Below, in pieces: positions 41,171 to 50,772 of a stretch of 64,000 nt of DNA. The position numbers and the translations under genes are program-made. Numbering within the stretch: position 1 is the first letter of the stretch; every line of letters starts with the position of its first letter. The stretch comes from Phytoactinopolyspora halophila (GTDB lineage Bacteria > Actinomycetota > Actinomycetes > Jiangellales > Jiangellaceae), in contig NZ_QMIG01000001.1 of the NCBI RefSeq assembly GCF_003287285.1, positions 434,001-498,000 on the forward strand, read 5' to 3'. The notes under the pieces are model-generated. The model was given only the letters and a program-made list of their open reading frames with translations. It made no database searches and was not told the DNA's origin.

Positions 41171-42277
41171 ATGGCTTCTCCCACCACACCCGTGATCATC
41201 ATCGGCGGCGGACAGTCGGGCCTTGCCGCCGCCAAGGCCGCACTCGACGCCGGACTTCGCCCCCTGATCCTGGAGGCCGGCGAGCGACCCGTCGGTTCGT
41301 GGCCGCACTACTACGACAGCCTCACGCTGTTCTCCCCCGTCGAGTACAACGCGCTCTCCGGCGTCCCGTTCCCGGGAACGCCGGACACCTATCCCCACCG
41401 CGACGACGTGGTCACCTACCTGGCCCGCTACGCCGCGAACCTGGACGTCGAGATCCGCACCAGAACCCGGGTGACCGGTGTCGACACTGACGGCGAGGGC
41501 TTCGTCGTCCACACGGACGACGGACAGGAACTCGGCGCCGCCGGGGTCGTGGCCGCCAGCGGGTCCTTCACCAACCCGATCATGCCCGAACTCCCGGGAC
41601 AGTCCGGCTTCACCGGGACGATCCTGCACGCCGCGCAGTACCGCCATCCCGCACCATTCGCCGGCCAGCGCGTCGTCGTCGTGGGTGCGGGCAACTCAGC
41701 CGTGCAGATCGGCGACGAGCTGGCACGGGTCACGCCGACGACGCTCGCCAGCCGCGCCCCCGTGCATTTCGTCGACCAGCGCCGGCTCGGCAAGGACATC
41801 CACCACTGGCTGCACACGACCGGCCTCGACTTCCTGCCGCCCGCGTGGCTGGCCCACATGTTCGGCCACACTCCGGTCATCGACACCGGCAACTACCGCG
41901 AGGCCGTCGAATCGGGCCTGCTCCCCCGCCGGCCGATGTTCACCGCATTCGACGGCGATCACGTGGTATGGGCAGACGGCACGCGCGAGCACGTCGACGC
42001 GGTGATCTTCGCCACCGGGTACCGGCCCGATGTCGCCTATCTCCAGCAGCTGGGTGCGCTGCACACCGACGGAACGCCACAACACGTCGGCGGCATGTCG
42101 ACCACGCATCCCGGCCTCGTCTACGTGGGCCTGGAGTTTCAACGTTCCTTCTCGTCGAATACGCTGCGGGGAGTACATCGGGACGCGGAGCATGTCATGC
42201 GACCACTGGCTGCACACATCACCAAAGCCGCGGCCGGCATCAACCCCCAGCCCGCGATCAGCCGTACGGCGTCCTGA
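41171..42277 (+). CDS. Flavin-dependent monooxygenase-like protein (ArsO-like)
   Basis: The 368-residue flavoprotein has an FAD loop (VIIIGGGQSGLAAAKAALDAG, about 8-28), a second dinucleotide loop (VVVVGAGNSAVQIGDELA, about 172-190) and VIFATGYRPDVAYL near the C-terminus. This is the plan of single-component flavin-containing monooxygenases and of the ArsO proteins of arsenic operons. It probably oxidises a small substrate with NADPH and O2. It lies directly after the ArsR operator and its stop is 2 bp before the MFS start, so the two form one operon. ArsO itself is of uncertain function, so the arsenic link is a hypothesis. Confidence 0.85.
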   Translation: MASPTTPVIIIGGGQSGLAAAKAALDAGLRPLILEAGERPVGSWPHYYDSLTLFSPVEYNALSGVPFPGTPDTYPHRDDVVTYLARYAANLDVEIRTRTRVTGVDTDGEGFVVHTDDGQELGAAGVVAASGSFTNPIMPELPGQSGFTGTILHAAQYRHPAPFAGQRVVVVGAGNSAVQIGDELARVTPTTLASRAPVHFVDQRRLGKDIHHWLHTTGLDFLPPAWLAHMFGHTPVIDTGNYREAVESGLLPRRPMFTAFDGDHVVWADGTREHVDAVIFATGYRPDVAYLQQLGALHTDGTPQHVGGMSTTHPGLVYVGLEFQRSFSSNTLRGVHRDAEHVMRPLAAHITKAAAGINPQPAISRTAS

Positions 42278-42279
42278 TC

Positions 42280-43566
42280 GTGACAGCATCCCAGTACCCC
42301 ACCGGCGCCGCACCGCGGGGCATCCTCGACCGGGCAGGGCGGCACCGCGTCCTGCTCACGTTGTGCGTCACCGAGACGGTCAGCTACGGCGTGCTCTACT
42401 ACGCGTTTCCCGTGCTGCTGACCGACATCGGCGCGGAAACGGGATGGTCGAGGACGTCGCTCACGGCGGCCTTCTCCGTCGGCTTGCTGCTTGCCGCGGT
42501 CCTCGGAATTCCGGCCGGGAGGTGGCTGGATCGGCACGGGCCGCGCGCGCTCATGACGGCGGGCTCGGCCCTCGCCGCGCCCTCTGTCGTGCTCGTCGCG
42601 CTCGCACCGAACGTCCCCGTCTTCACCGCGGGGTGGATCCTGGCCGGGGTCAGCATGGCCGGGGTGTTGTATCCGCCCGCTTTCACCGCAATTGCGCGCT
42701 GGTACGGCGCGGAACGCGTCAAGGCACTGACCCTCCTCACCCTCGCTGCCGGGCTGGCAAGCACGATCTTCGCCCCGTTGACCGCGTTCCTGTTGGAGCA
42801 CCTCGGCTGGCAGGACGCGTACATCGCACTGGCCGCGATCCTGGCCGGCATCACGGTGCCCGGACATTGGTGGGGCCTTCGCGGCCCGTGGCCCGCGCGC
42901 GAGGCGAGCACTCACCCGGTAACGACGGCCCGGTCAGCGGAGCACGAGGACACCCGTCTACGACCCACGGACCCGGCCCGCATCGCGCGCAGCGTGCCGT
43001 TCGTCATGCTGGTGATCGCCATCGCGCTGGGGTCGCTCACCGCCTTCGCCGTGGTGATCAACCTGGTGCCGATGCTCGTCGAGCGCGGCATCGACACCGG
43101 AACCGCATCCCTGGCTCTCGGCCTCGGCGGTCTCGGCCAGGTAGCCGGGCGTCTCGGCTATCCCCTCCTGACCCGGCGCACCGGCGTGCGCGCGCGCACG
43201 ATGCTGATCCTGCTGGCCGTCGCGCTGACAACGATCCTCCTCGGGGTCCTGACCGCCGTGGTGGCACTGATCGCAGCGTCGATCGTCGCTGGAATGGCCC
43301 GCGGCTTGATACCGCTGCTCCAAGCCACGGCCGTGGCCGACCGCTGGGGAACGGCACACTATGGCCGGCTGACCGGGATTCTCTCCGCCCCGATCACCGT
43401 CACCATGGCACTGGCGCCGTGGTCGGGATCGGTCACGGCCGACATCGTGGGCGACTATTCCACCGCGTTCCTCGTGCTGGCCGCCCTGGGACTCATCAGC
43501 GCGGCTGTGGCTCTGCTCAGCGTGCCACGGGGTGCACCGGAATCCGAACACCGAACCAGTGGATGA
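42280..43566 (+). CDS. MFS transporter
   Basis: The 428-residue protein has twelve hydrophobic segments and MFS loop signatures: AGRWLDRHGPRALMTAG between helices 2 and 3 (GxLaDrxG type) and GRLGYPLLTRRTGVRAR in the second half. The N-terminal SYGVLYYAFPVLLTDIGAETGWSRTSLTAAFSVGLL resembles the monocarboxylate/oxalate-type MFS group. GTG at 42280 follows the flavoprotein stop by 2 bp, so translation is coupled and an efflux role for the oxidised product is likely (inference). No substrate can be named. Confidence 0.88.
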   Translation: MTASQYPTGAAPRGILDRAGRHRVLLTLCVTETVSYGVLYYAFPVLLTDIGAETGWSRTSLTAAFSVGLLLAAVLGIPAGRWLDRHGPRALMTAGSALAAPSVVLVALAPNVPVFTAGWILAGVSMAGVLYPPAFTAIARWYGAERVKALTLLTLAAGLASTIFAPLTAFLLEHLGWQDAYIALAAILAGITVPGHWWGLRGPWPAREASTHPVTTARSAEHEDTRLRPTDPARIARSVPFVMLVIAIALGSLTAFAVVINLVPMLVERGIDTGTASLALGLGGLGQVAGRLGYPLLTRRTGVRARTMLILLAVALTTILLGVLTAVVALIAASIVAGMARGLIPLLQATAVADRWGTAHYGRLTGILSAPITVTMALAPWSGSVTADIVGDYSTAFLVLAALGLISAAVALLSVPRGAPESEHRTSG

Positions 43567-43605
43567 GCCGGCAACCGGCCGAAACGTCACAGCACGCGGG
43601 GGCGT

Positions 43606-43647
43606 CGTCGCTAGCTCGCGGGCACACCGTCGCTAGCTCGCGGGCAC
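43606..43647. repeat. 22-bp tandem duplication at the IclR gene end
   Basis: CGTCGCTAGCTCGCGGGCAC occurs at 43606-43625 and again at 43628-43647. The right copy contains the end of the leftward IclR gene including its stop codon. It is a recent small duplication, probably neutral. Confidence 0.6.
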
Positions 43648-44409
43648 GCCACCGACCCGGCGGGTCAGCTCCTCGCTCGCACGCGTGATGCGGGCGGCGA
43701 GCCGGGGCCATCGCGCCTGCCCCACCGCCTCCTGCCGGAACGTCACGGCGACAGCGGCCACCGGGTAGCCGGTGTGATCGTGTGCGGAGACTCCGATCGA
43801 GGCGAGCCCCGGCGTCACCTCGCCCTGCTCGGTGGCATACCCGCGGCTTCGGGCATCGGCGAGCACCGAGCGCAGCGCCGACAGGCTGCGTGGACCGACC
43901 CCGTGCCGATCGGCAAACGCCGAAGGGTCTGGGAACAGGGCACGTACCTGCGCGGACGCCAGGTCGGCCAGGATGGCCCGGCCGCTGGCGGTCAGGTGGG
44001 CAGGCAGCCGCACACCCACCTCTGTGACCAGCGGCGGGCTTCCCGGTGCCCGCTCCTCAAGGAGATAGAGCACTTCCCGGCCGTGCAGGACGGCCAGATG
44101 ACCTCCGTGCCCGACATCGTCGACCAGACGGGCGAGCACGGGGCGCGCCAGCCGGGCGAGCGGCTCCTGCCGGGAGTAGGCCGTACCCAGCTCGAAAACC
44201 CCGATGCCCAGGCCATAACGACGTTCCTCCGGCAGATGCATCACCAGCCCGTCCCGTTCGAGCTCGGCGAGCAGGTGATAAACGGAGGACCGGGGCAGGT
44301 CCAGCTCCGCCGCCAGCGCGGCCGCCGGCATCGGGCCACCGTGCCGGGCGAGCTGGCGCAGGATCCGTACCCCATTCCGGAGCGCCGGCACCCGGCTGCT
44401 CTCACCCAT
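43633..44409 (-). CDS. IclR family regulator of the hut genes
   Basis: The 258-residue protein has an N-terminal winged helix (LRNGVRILRQLARHGGPMPAAALAAELDLPRSSVYHLLAELERDGLVMHLPEERRYGLG) and the IclR effector domain (LVTEVGVRLPAHLTASGRAILADL, GYATEQGEVTPGLASIGVSAHDHTGYPVAAVAVTF). GAGGAGAGGGGG precedes ATG 44409. It diverges from hutH across 316 bp that hold two palindromes. IclR-type regulators commonly control histidine utilisation in actinobacteria, with urocanate a likely effector (inference). Confidence 0.9.
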   Translation of the reverse strand: MGESSRVPALRNGVRILRQLARHGGPMPAAALAAELDLPRSSVYHLLAELERDGLVMHLPEERRYGLGIGVFELGTAYSRQEPLARLARPVLARLVDDVGHGGHLAVLHGREVLYLLEERAPGSPPLVTEVGVRLPAHLTASGRAILADLASAQVRALFPDPSAFADRHGVGPRSLSALRSVLADARSRGYATEQGEVTPGLASIGVSAHDHTGYPVAAVAVTFRQEAVGQARWPRLAARITRASEELTRRVGGVPAS

Positions 44410-44543
44410 CGGCCCCCTCTCCTCGCGCTCCCGGCGACCCGGCTGCTGGACGGTCCGGCTGCTAGACGGTCCGGTTCCCGGGCGACCCGGCTCCCGACGT
44501 CCAGCCGGCGAGCCGACGAATCCGACCGGCGAGCCGGCGCCAT

Positions 44544-44563
44544 GTGTCTGGTATCTCAGACAC
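44544..44563. promoter_or_regulatory. Palindrome 1 in iclR-hutH intergenic region
   Basis: GTGTCTG (44544-44550) and CAGACAC (44557-44563) form a perfect dyad with a 6-bp spacer. It lies midway between the divergent IclR and hutH genes and is a good candidate IclR operator. Confidence 0.6.
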
Positions 44564-44649
44564 TATCTCGCGTATCCGTATTTCACCGCCGGCAGTTGTG
44601 CGCTGCAATGGCTGATAGATGCACCGGGTACCGCAGTCCCGTTCACGCC

Positions 44650-44668
44650 GTGATCGTGTGTCGATCAC
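44650..44668. promoter_or_regulatory. Palindrome 2 in iclR-hutH intergenic region
   Basis: GTGATCG (44650-44656) and CGATCAC (44662-44668) form a second perfect dyad, spacer 5 bp, 57 bp upstream of hutH. Its sequence differs from palindrome 1, so a second regulator or a different promoter element may bind here. Confidence 0.5.
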
Positions 44669-44725
44669 AGGAGCATCCGGCGCCCACGATCGACGACAGA
44701 TGATCTCACGTAGCTGGAGTAACCG

Positions 44726-46339
44726 ATGATCGTTTCGGACCAGGACACGCATGTCGCCGTCGGCACCGGACCCCTCGATGCCGATGCCGTCGTCGCGATT
44801 GCCCGGCACGACGCCCGGGTGTCCCTCACCACCGAGGCGTGGGAGGCGATCGCGGCCAGCCGTGCCATCATCGCCGAACTCGCCAGTGACGACGCCGCCC
44901 ACTACGGCGTGTCCACCGGTTTCGGGGCCCTCGCCACCCGTCACATCCCGCCCGAACGACGCAGCGCTCTCCAGCTGTCCCTGATCAGGTCGCACGCCGC
45001 CGGATCCGGTCCGGAGGTGGAGCGGGAGGTGACCCGCGCGCTGATGGCGTTGCGTCTCTCGACCCTCGCCACCGGGCACACCGGGGTGCGGCCGGAGACC
45101 GCGCAAGCCCTCGCGGACCTGCTCAACCATGGGTTGACGCCGGTGGTTCACGAGTACGGCTCACTCGGCTGTTCCGGCGATCTGGCCCCACTCGCCCATT
45201 GTGCGCTCGCCCTTCTTGGCGAGGGGTCAGTGCGAGACGCGGCCGGTCAGCTCCTCCCCGCCGGTGACGCGCTGGCCGCGGCCGGGCTGCAACCCGTGAC
45301 CCTCGCCGAGAAGGAAGGCCTGGCCCTGGTCAACGGCACCGAGGGGATGCTCGGCCAGTTGATCCTCGCTATCCACGACCTCGAAATCCTGCTGACCCAC
45401 GCCGACATCGCGGCGGCCATGAGCGTCGACGCGCTGCTCGGTACCGACGCCGCGTTCGCGACCGATCTCATCGCCATGCGCCCGCACCGCGGCCAGGCCG
45501 ACTCTGCTGCCAACCTGCGCACCCTGCTCGCCAGCTCGGAGATCATGGCCAGCCACCGCACACCAGAATGCACGCGCGTCCAGGACGCGTACTCGCTGCG
45601 GTGCTCACCTCAGGTGCACGGCGCCGCCCGCGACACGGTGCGGCACGCGCGCGACGTTGCCGAGCGTGAGCTGTCGGCACCGATCGACAATCCGGTGATC
45701 ACGCCTGACGGCCGGGTCGAGTCCAACGGGAATTTCCACGGTGCACCCCTGAGCTACGTCCTGGACTTCCTGGCCATCGCCGTGGCCGACGTCGCCAGCC
45801 TCTCCGAGCGCCGCACCGACCGGATGCTCGACGCCACGCGCAACCACGGCCTGCCGGCGTTCCTCGCCGACGATCCCGGCGTCGACTCCGGGCACATGAT
45901 CGCCCAGTACACCTCGGCCGGAATCGTCTCCGAGTTGAAGCGGCTGGCGGCTCCGGCATCGGTGGACTCCATCCCGTCGTCGGCGATGCAGGAAGACCAC
46001 GTGTCCATGGGGTGGGCCGCCGCACGCAAGCTGCGCCGCGCCGTCGACGGTTTGACTCGCGTCCTCGGCATCGAACTGCTGACCGCCGCCCGCGCGCTTC
46101 AGTTGCGCGCCCCGCTGAGGCCATCCGCCCCGATCGCGGCCGCCTGCTCGGCCATCCGGGGGGATGGTCACGCCAGTTCGACATCCGACGACGAGTCGGC
46201 ACCCGCCCACAACAGACCAGCGGTTTCCGAACCCGGACCGGATCGGTTCCTCACTCCCGAGATCGACACCGTCGTCGCTCAGATCCGGGCCGGAACGCTG
46301 CTCGAAGCTGTCCAATCCACCGTCGACACGGTGTACTAG
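44726..46339 (+). CDS. hutH: Histidine ammonia-lyase
   Basis: The 537-residue enzyme converts histidine to urocanate and ammonia. The MIO-forming triad is Cys149-Ser150-Gly151 in [16 protein letters not shown] (CSG instead of the commoner ASG, also known in other actinobacterial HutH). Other landmarks are [46 protein letters not shown] and [11 protein letters not shown] Ser/Asp/Pro-rich insertion (about residues 478-503) precedes the conserved [11 protein letters not shown] end and is unusual. TGGAG precedes ATG 44726. It is the first gene of the hut run and is divergent from IclR. Confidence 0.96.
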   Translation: MIVSDQDTHVAVGTGPLDADAVVAIARHDARVSLTTEAWEAIAASRAIIAELASDDAAHYGVSTGFGALATRHIPPERRSALQLSLIRSHAAGSGPEVEREVTRALMALRLSTLATGHTGVRPETAQALADLLNHGLTPVVHEYGSLGCSGDLAPLAHCALALLGEGSVRDAAGQLLPAGDALAAAGLQPVTLAEKEGLALVNGTEGMLGQLILAIHDLEILLTHADIAAAMSVDALLGTDAAFATDLIAMRPHRGQADSAANLRTLLASSEIMASHRTPECTRVQDAYSLRCSPQVHGAARDTVRHARDVAERELSAPIDNPVITPDGRVESNGNFHGAPLSYVLDFLAIAVADVASLSERRTDRMLDATRNHGLPAFLADDPGVDSGHMIAQYTSAGIVSELKRLAAPASVDSIPSSAMQEDHVSMGWAAARKLRRAVDGLTRVLGIELLTAARALQLRAPLRPSAPIAAACSAIRGDGHASSTSDDESAPAHNRPAVSEPGPDRFLTPEIDTVVAQIRAGTLLEAVQSTVDTVY

Positions 46340-46374
46340 GGCCAACGAGTCCCGCACGGCACGAGGAGCCCACG

Positions 46375-48039
46375 ATGACCACTTCCGGCGCTCGAACCGT
46401 TCGCGCTCCGCGCGGCACCACGCTCACTGCCCGCAGCTGGCAGGCCGAAGCGCCGCTGCGGATGCTCATGAACAATCTCGATCCCGACGTCGCCGAACGG
46501 CCCGATGAACTGATCGTCTACGGCGGCACCGGCAAGGCCGCCCGGGATTGGGCCAGCTACGACGCGATCATCCGCGAGCTGAGTACCCTCGGCGACGACG
46601 AGACACTCCTGGTGCAGTCGGGCAAGCCCGTCGGTGTGCTGCGGACGCACGAGTGGGCGCCACGCGTGCTCATCGCCAATTCCAATCTCGTGGGCGACTG
46701 GGCTACCTGGCCGGAGTTCCGCCGGCTGGAGCAGCTCGGTCTGACCATGTACGGGCAGATGACGGCGGGGTCGTGGATATACATCGGCACCCAGGGAATC
46801 GTGCAGGGCACCTATGAGACATTCGCCGCTGTCGCGGCCCAGCGGTTCGGCGGGGATCTGGCCGGAACGCTCACCGTCACCGGCGGGTGCGGTGGCATGG
46901 GCGGAGCGCAACCCCTGGCCGTCACGCTGAACGGTGGTGTGTGCCTGATCGTCGAGGTGGACGAGGCCCGGCTGGCCCGCCGCATGCGGCAGCGCTATCT
47001 CGACACCTACACCGACGACCTCGACGACGCGATCCGCCAGGCCGAGGACGCCAAGCGCGACCGCCGGGCGGTGTCCATCGGGCTGGTCGGCAACTGCGCC
47101 ACGGTCCTGCCGGAGTTGTTGCGCCGCGACGTCGCCGTCGACATCGTGACCGACCAGACGTCGGCGCACGATCCGCTCGCCTACCTGCCCGAGGGCATCC
47201 CGGTGGAAGAGTGGCACGAGCACGCCGCCGCGCAGCCCACGGAGTTCGTTGCCCGGGCACGCGCCTCGATGGCGAGACACGTCGAGGCGATGGTCGGCTT
47301 TCTCGATGCGGGCACGGAGGTGTTCGACTACGGCAATTCCATCCGCGACGAGGCTCGCCAGGGCGGGTTCGAGCGGGCCTTCGCCTTCCCCGGTTTCGTT
47401 CCGGCCTACATCCGGCCCCTGTTCTGCGCGGGCAAGGGCCCGTTCCGCTGGGTGGCGCTCTCCGGCGATCCGCGTGACATCGCGGCCACCGACGAGGCCG
47501 TGCTGGAGCTGTTCGACGACGATCACCTGCGCCGGTGGATTCGCGCGGCGCAGGATCGCATCGCGTTTCAGGGGTTGCCCGCCCGGATCTGCTGGCTCGG
47601 ACACGGCGAGCGGCACTTGGCAGGTATGCGGTTCAACGAGATGGTCGCCGACGGACGCATCTCGGCACCCGTGGTCATCGGGCGAGATCACCTCGACGGC
47701 GGCTCGGTGGCATCACCGTATCGGGAGACCGAGGGCATGGCCGACGGCTCGGACGCGATCGCCGACTGGCCACTGCTGAATGCACTGGTCAACACGGCGT
47801 CAGGCGCGTCATGGGTGTCCATTCACCACGGTGGAGGGGTGGGCATCGGCCGATCCATCCACGCCGGACAGGTCAGCGTCGCCGATGGCTCCGAGCTGGC
47901 CGCGGCCAAGCTGGAGCGGGTACTCACCAACGATCCCGCCACGGCTGTCCTGCGCCACGTCGACGCCGGGTACAAGGGCGCCGCCGAGGCCGCGAGCGAG
48001 CGCGGACTTGCCGCTCCCATGATCGTCAACGATCGGTGA
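46375..48039 (+). CDS. hutU: Urocanate hydratase
   Basis: The 554-residue enzyme hydrates urocanate to imidazolonepropionate using tightly bound NAD+ as electrophile. It has the strongly conserved [19 protein letters not shown]-like segment, [30 protein letters not shown], the active-site [20 protein letters not shown] with Cys near residue 408, and [22 protein letters not shown] 46375 has GAGGAG upstream and lies 35 bp after hutH. An apparently longer open frame upstream is non-coding overlap with hutH. Confidence 0.96.
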   Translation: MTTSGARTVRAPRGTTLTARSWQAEAPLRMLMNNLDPDVAERPDELIVYGGTGKAARDWASYDAIIRELSTLGDDETLLVQSGKPVGVLRTHEWAPRVLIANSNLVGDWATWPEFRRLEQLGLTMYGQMTAGSWIYIGTQGIVQGTYETFAAVAAQRFGGDLAGTLTVTGGCGGMGGAQPLAVTLNGGVCLIVEVDEARLARRMRQRYLDTYTDDLDDAIRQAEDAKRDRRAVSIGLVGNCATVLPELLRRDVAVDIVTDQTSAHDPLAYLPEGIPVEEWHEHAAAQPTEFVARARASMARHVEAMVGFLDAGTEVFDYGNSIRDEARQGGFERAFAFPGFVPAYIRPLFCAGKGPFRWVALSGDPRDIAATDEAVLELFDDDHLRRWIRAAQDRIAFQGLPARICWLGHGERHLAGMRFNEMVADGRISAPVVIGRDHLDGGSVASPYRETEGMADGSDAIADWPLLNALVNTASGASWVSIHHGGGVGIGRSIHAGQVSVADGSELAAAKLERVLTNDPATAVLRHVDAGYKGAAEAASERGLAAPMIVNDR

Positions 48040-48046
48040 CACCACG

Positions 48047-49303
48047 ATGGACGCAATCGTCGATGGAAGGGCGATGCACGAGTTCGACCGGATGTGGGCC
48101 GAGCTCGCACCCATCGGCCGCCGGGCCGACGGCGGGTACCGGAGATTCGCGTGGACACCCGAGGACGCCGAGCTGCGCGAATGGTTCGCTGCCGAAGCGG
48201 CCCGGCGCGCACTCGATATCACTGTCGACCGCGCCGGGAACCAGTGGGCATGGTGGGGCGATCCAGATGCCGGCACTCCGGGCGTGGTCACGGGCAGCCA
48301 TCTCGATTCGGTACCCGGGGGCGGCGCGTATGACGGCCCTCTCGGTGTCGTGTCCGCATTTCTGGCGATCGATCTCCTGCGCGAGCAGGGCAGGAAACCA
48401 CGGCGCCCGATCGGTGTAGTGAATTTCGCCGACGAGGAGGGCGCCCGGTTCGGCGTCGCCTGTGCCGGGTCACGGCTGCTCACCGGCCAGCTCGAACCGG
48501 CACGGGCGCTGGCGCTCGCCGACGACGACGGCGTGTCCATGGCCGAGGCGATGCGGCGTGCGGGCTTCCCTGCGGATCACGTGGGCACCGATCCCGAGGC
48601 ATTGCGGCGCGTCGCCACCTTCGTCGAGCTGCACGTCGAGCAAGGGCGTGGGCTCGCCGATCTCGGCGCTCGGGTCGGGGTGGCAAGCATGATCTGGCCA
48701 CACGGTCGCTGGCGGATCACCCTGTCCGGCCGCGCCAACCACGCGGGAACCACCCCGCTGGCCGAGCGCTGCGACCCGATGCTCGATCTCGCCACGCTGA
48801 TTACCGAGGTCCGGGAAAGTGCGGGTCGGCATGGCGCCCTTGCCACCATCGGCAAGGTGCATGTCGAACCCAACGGTGTGAACGCGATACCGGCACGCGT
48901 GACAGCGTGGCTGGACTGCCGGGCAGCGGAGCAGGTAGCAGTAGAGGAGGTCGTGAACGACGTGGAGCTCGGGTTTGAGACCCGCATCAAGGCTGGCCTC
49001 AAGGGTGGCGTCGAGGCTGGCGTGGAACGTGAATCGTGGACACCGGCAACGGTCTTCGACACCGATCTTGCCGCACGGCTCGGCGTCGTCGTCGGCGGGC
49101 AGGACGGGCCGGCCGCGCCGCTGCTCGGCACCGGCGCCGGACACGACGCGGGCGTACTGAGCACGGCCGGCGTGCCCACGGCGATGCTGTTCGTGCGCAA
49201 CCCCACCGGGGTGTCACACGCTCCTGACGAGCTGGCCGAGCGCGACGACTGTCTCGCCGGTGTCAGTGCCCTGGCACGATGCCTCGCGGAGCTGACGGCA
49301 TGA
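48047..49303 (+). CDS. M20 amidohydrolase (allantoate amidohydrolase-like) in hut operon
   Basis: The 418-residue protein is an M20-family Zn amidohydrolase of the allantoate/N-carbamoyl-amino-acid type. Metal and catalytic residues are in VVTGSHLDSVPGGGAYDGPLG, VNFADEEGARFG, FVELHVEQGRGL, TGAGHDAGVL and GVSHAPDE. It lies 7 bp after hutU and its stop overlaps the hutF start (ATGA). In this HutF-type pathway a step from N-formylglutamate to glutamate is needed, and no hutG is seen here; this enzyme is the natural candidate (inference). An internal imperfect repeat (AGLKGGVEAGVERE) lies about residue 325-340. Confidence 0.88.
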   Translation: MDAIVDGRAMHEFDRMWAELAPIGRRADGGYRRFAWTPEDAELREWFAAEAARRALDITVDRAGNQWAWWGDPDAGTPGVVTGSHLDSVPGGGAYDGPLGVVSAFLAIDLLREQGRKPRRPIGVVNFADEEGARFGVACAGSRLLTGQLEPARALALADDDGVSMAEAMRRAGFPADHVGTDPEALRRVATFVELHVEQGRGLADLGARVGVASMIWPHGRWRITLSGRANHAGTTPLAERCDPMLDLATLITEVRESAGRHGALATIGKVHVEPNGVNAIPARVTAWLDCRAAEQVAVEEVVNDVELGFETRIKAGLKGGVEAGVERESWTPATVFDTDLAARLGVVVGGQDGPAAPLLGTGAGHDAGVLSTAGVPTAMLFVRNPTGVSHAPDELAERDDCLAGVSALARCLAELTA

Positions 49304-50703
49304 GCGAACGATCACCGCGATCCTTCTGGGCCGAGCATGCGTGGGTCGATCCCTCGGTACCCGCCGCTGCCCACCCGTCGGCGCCCGGTACCGGCGAGCT
49401 TCCCACCCTGCGTCACGGGGTGCGGATCGTCGTCACCGATGGATACATCACGGCCGTCACCACCGGTGTCGATCCCGCCCCGGACGACGTTCGCCTGCCA
49501 GGCGTCACGTTTCCCGGCTTCGCCAACGCACACTCCCATGCCTTCCATCGTGCGCTGCGCGGGCGCACGCACGGCGACGGAGGTACGTTCTGGACCTGGC
49601 GCAACGCCATGTACGCGCTGGCGGAACGGTTGACACCGGACACCTACTACGCGCTGGCCCGGGCGGTATACGCCGAGATGGCGCTGGCCGGCTTCACCGC
49701 AGTCGGCGAGTTCCACTACCTGCACCACGCTCCGGACGGCGCCTCCTACGCCAATCCCAACGCGATGGGCTCGGCGCTGGCTCATGCTGCCGCCGACGCC
49801 GGAATCCGGCTCACTCTCCTCGACACCTGTTACCTGCGAGGCGGTTTCGACACCTCGCTGGAGGGGCCGCAGCGCCGGTTCGGGGACGGCAGCGTGGATC
49901 GATGGATCGCACGTGTCGAGGATCTACGCCCTGCTGTCATCGCCGGCGATCCCAGCGCCGTCGTCGGCGCTGCCGTGCATTCCGTGCGCACCGTGTCCGA
50001 GCCCGACATCCGTGCCGTGGCCGGATGGGCACGATCGGCGAACGTACCCTTGCACGTCCACGTCTCCGAGCAGGTCCAGGAGAACGAGTCCTGCCTGGCC
50101 GCGTATGGGCGCACGCCAGCTCGGGTACTGGCCGACGCGGGGGCGCTCGGTCCCGGCACAACGGCCGTTCATGCCACCCATCTGGACAGCGACGACATAC
50201 GTCTGCTGGGAGAATCCGGCACGGCCGGGTGCGCCTGCCCGACAACGGAGCAGGATCTGGCCGACGGCATCGGGCCGATGCGCGAGTTGTCCACGGCGGG
50301 GAGCCCGATCTGTCTCGGCAGCGACCAGCACGTCGTCGTCGATCCGCTCGCGGAGGCGCGCCTGCTGGAGATGCACGAACGGCTGGCGAGCGGGCGGCGC
50401 GGAAACTTCTCTCCGGCCGAGCTCGTCGGCGCACTAACCCGTGATGGGTACGCCGCACTCGGGCGGTCCCAGGATGGGAGTATCGCTCCCGGGCGCGCGG
50501 CGGACGTGGTGACGATCGACGCCAATTCGGTGCGGGGTGTCGGATCGCAGCCGGAGCAGCTCGTGTTCTCGGCGGCGGGGGTGGACGTACGATCAGTGAT
50601 CGTCGGGGGTGAAACGATCGTCGACCGAGGAATTCACCGATTGGGTGACGTCACCGACCTGCTCCGCGAGAGCATCGAAGCCGTCTGGAACACCCCCTTC
50701 TGA
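49300..50703 (+). CDS. hutF: Formimidoylglutamate deiminase
   Basis: The 467-residue amidohydrolase should deiminate N-formimino-L-glutamate to N-formylglutamate and ammonia. It has the metal ligands in FPGFANAHSHAFHRALRGRTH, HVHVSEQVQENESC, AVHATHLDSDD and CLGSDQHVVVDPLAEARLLEMHERLA, typical of HutF (SDxH...ExR). ATG at 49300 overlaps the preceding stop, so it is translationally coupled to the M20 gene. Residues FHYLHH and GRTHGDGG fit the family. Length is normal. Confidence 0.93.
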   Translation: MSERSPRSFWAEHAWVDPSVPAAAHPSAPGTGELPTLRHGVRIVVTDGYITAVTTGVDPAPDDVRLPGVTFPGFANAHSHAFHRALRGRTHGDGGTFWTWRNAMYALAERLTPDTYYALARAVYAEMALAGFTAVGEFHYLHHAPDGASYANPNAMGSALAHAAADAGIRLTLLDTCYLRGGFDTSLEGPQRRFGDGSVDRWIARVEDLRPAVIAGDPSAVVGAAVHSVRTVSEPDIRAVAGWARSANVPLHVHVSEQVQENESCLAAYGRTPARVLADAGALGPGTTAVHATHLDSDDIRLLGESGTAGCACPTTEQDLADGIGPMRELSTAGSPICLGSDQHVVVDPLAEARLLEMHERLASGRRGNFSPAELVGALTRDGYAALGRSQDGSIAPGRAADVVTIDANSVRGVGSQPEQLVFSAAGVDVRSVIVGGETIVDRGIHRLGDVTDLLRESIEAVWNTPF

Positions 50704-50755
50704 TGATCATGAACACTATCGTGCGTCAGAAGGCAGCTTAGTGTTCATGATCATC
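50702..50755. repeat. Palindromic repeat, family 2 copy 2
   Basis: GATGATCATGAACACTA (50702-50718) pairs perfectly with TAGTGTTCATGATCATC (50739-50755) around a 20-nt loop. It starts within the hutF stop codon and ends 17 bp before hutI. It resembles the hairpin at 11438-11488 and could attenuate or stabilise the hut transcript. Confidence 0.75.
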
Positions 50756-50772
50756 GGGAGAGAGGAGGAAGC

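Noticed and set aside
43606-43647. Tandem 22-bp repeat as an attachment site or CRISPR-like unit.
   Set aside because: Only two copies exist, and one contains the end of the IclR gene. A simple local duplication explains it.
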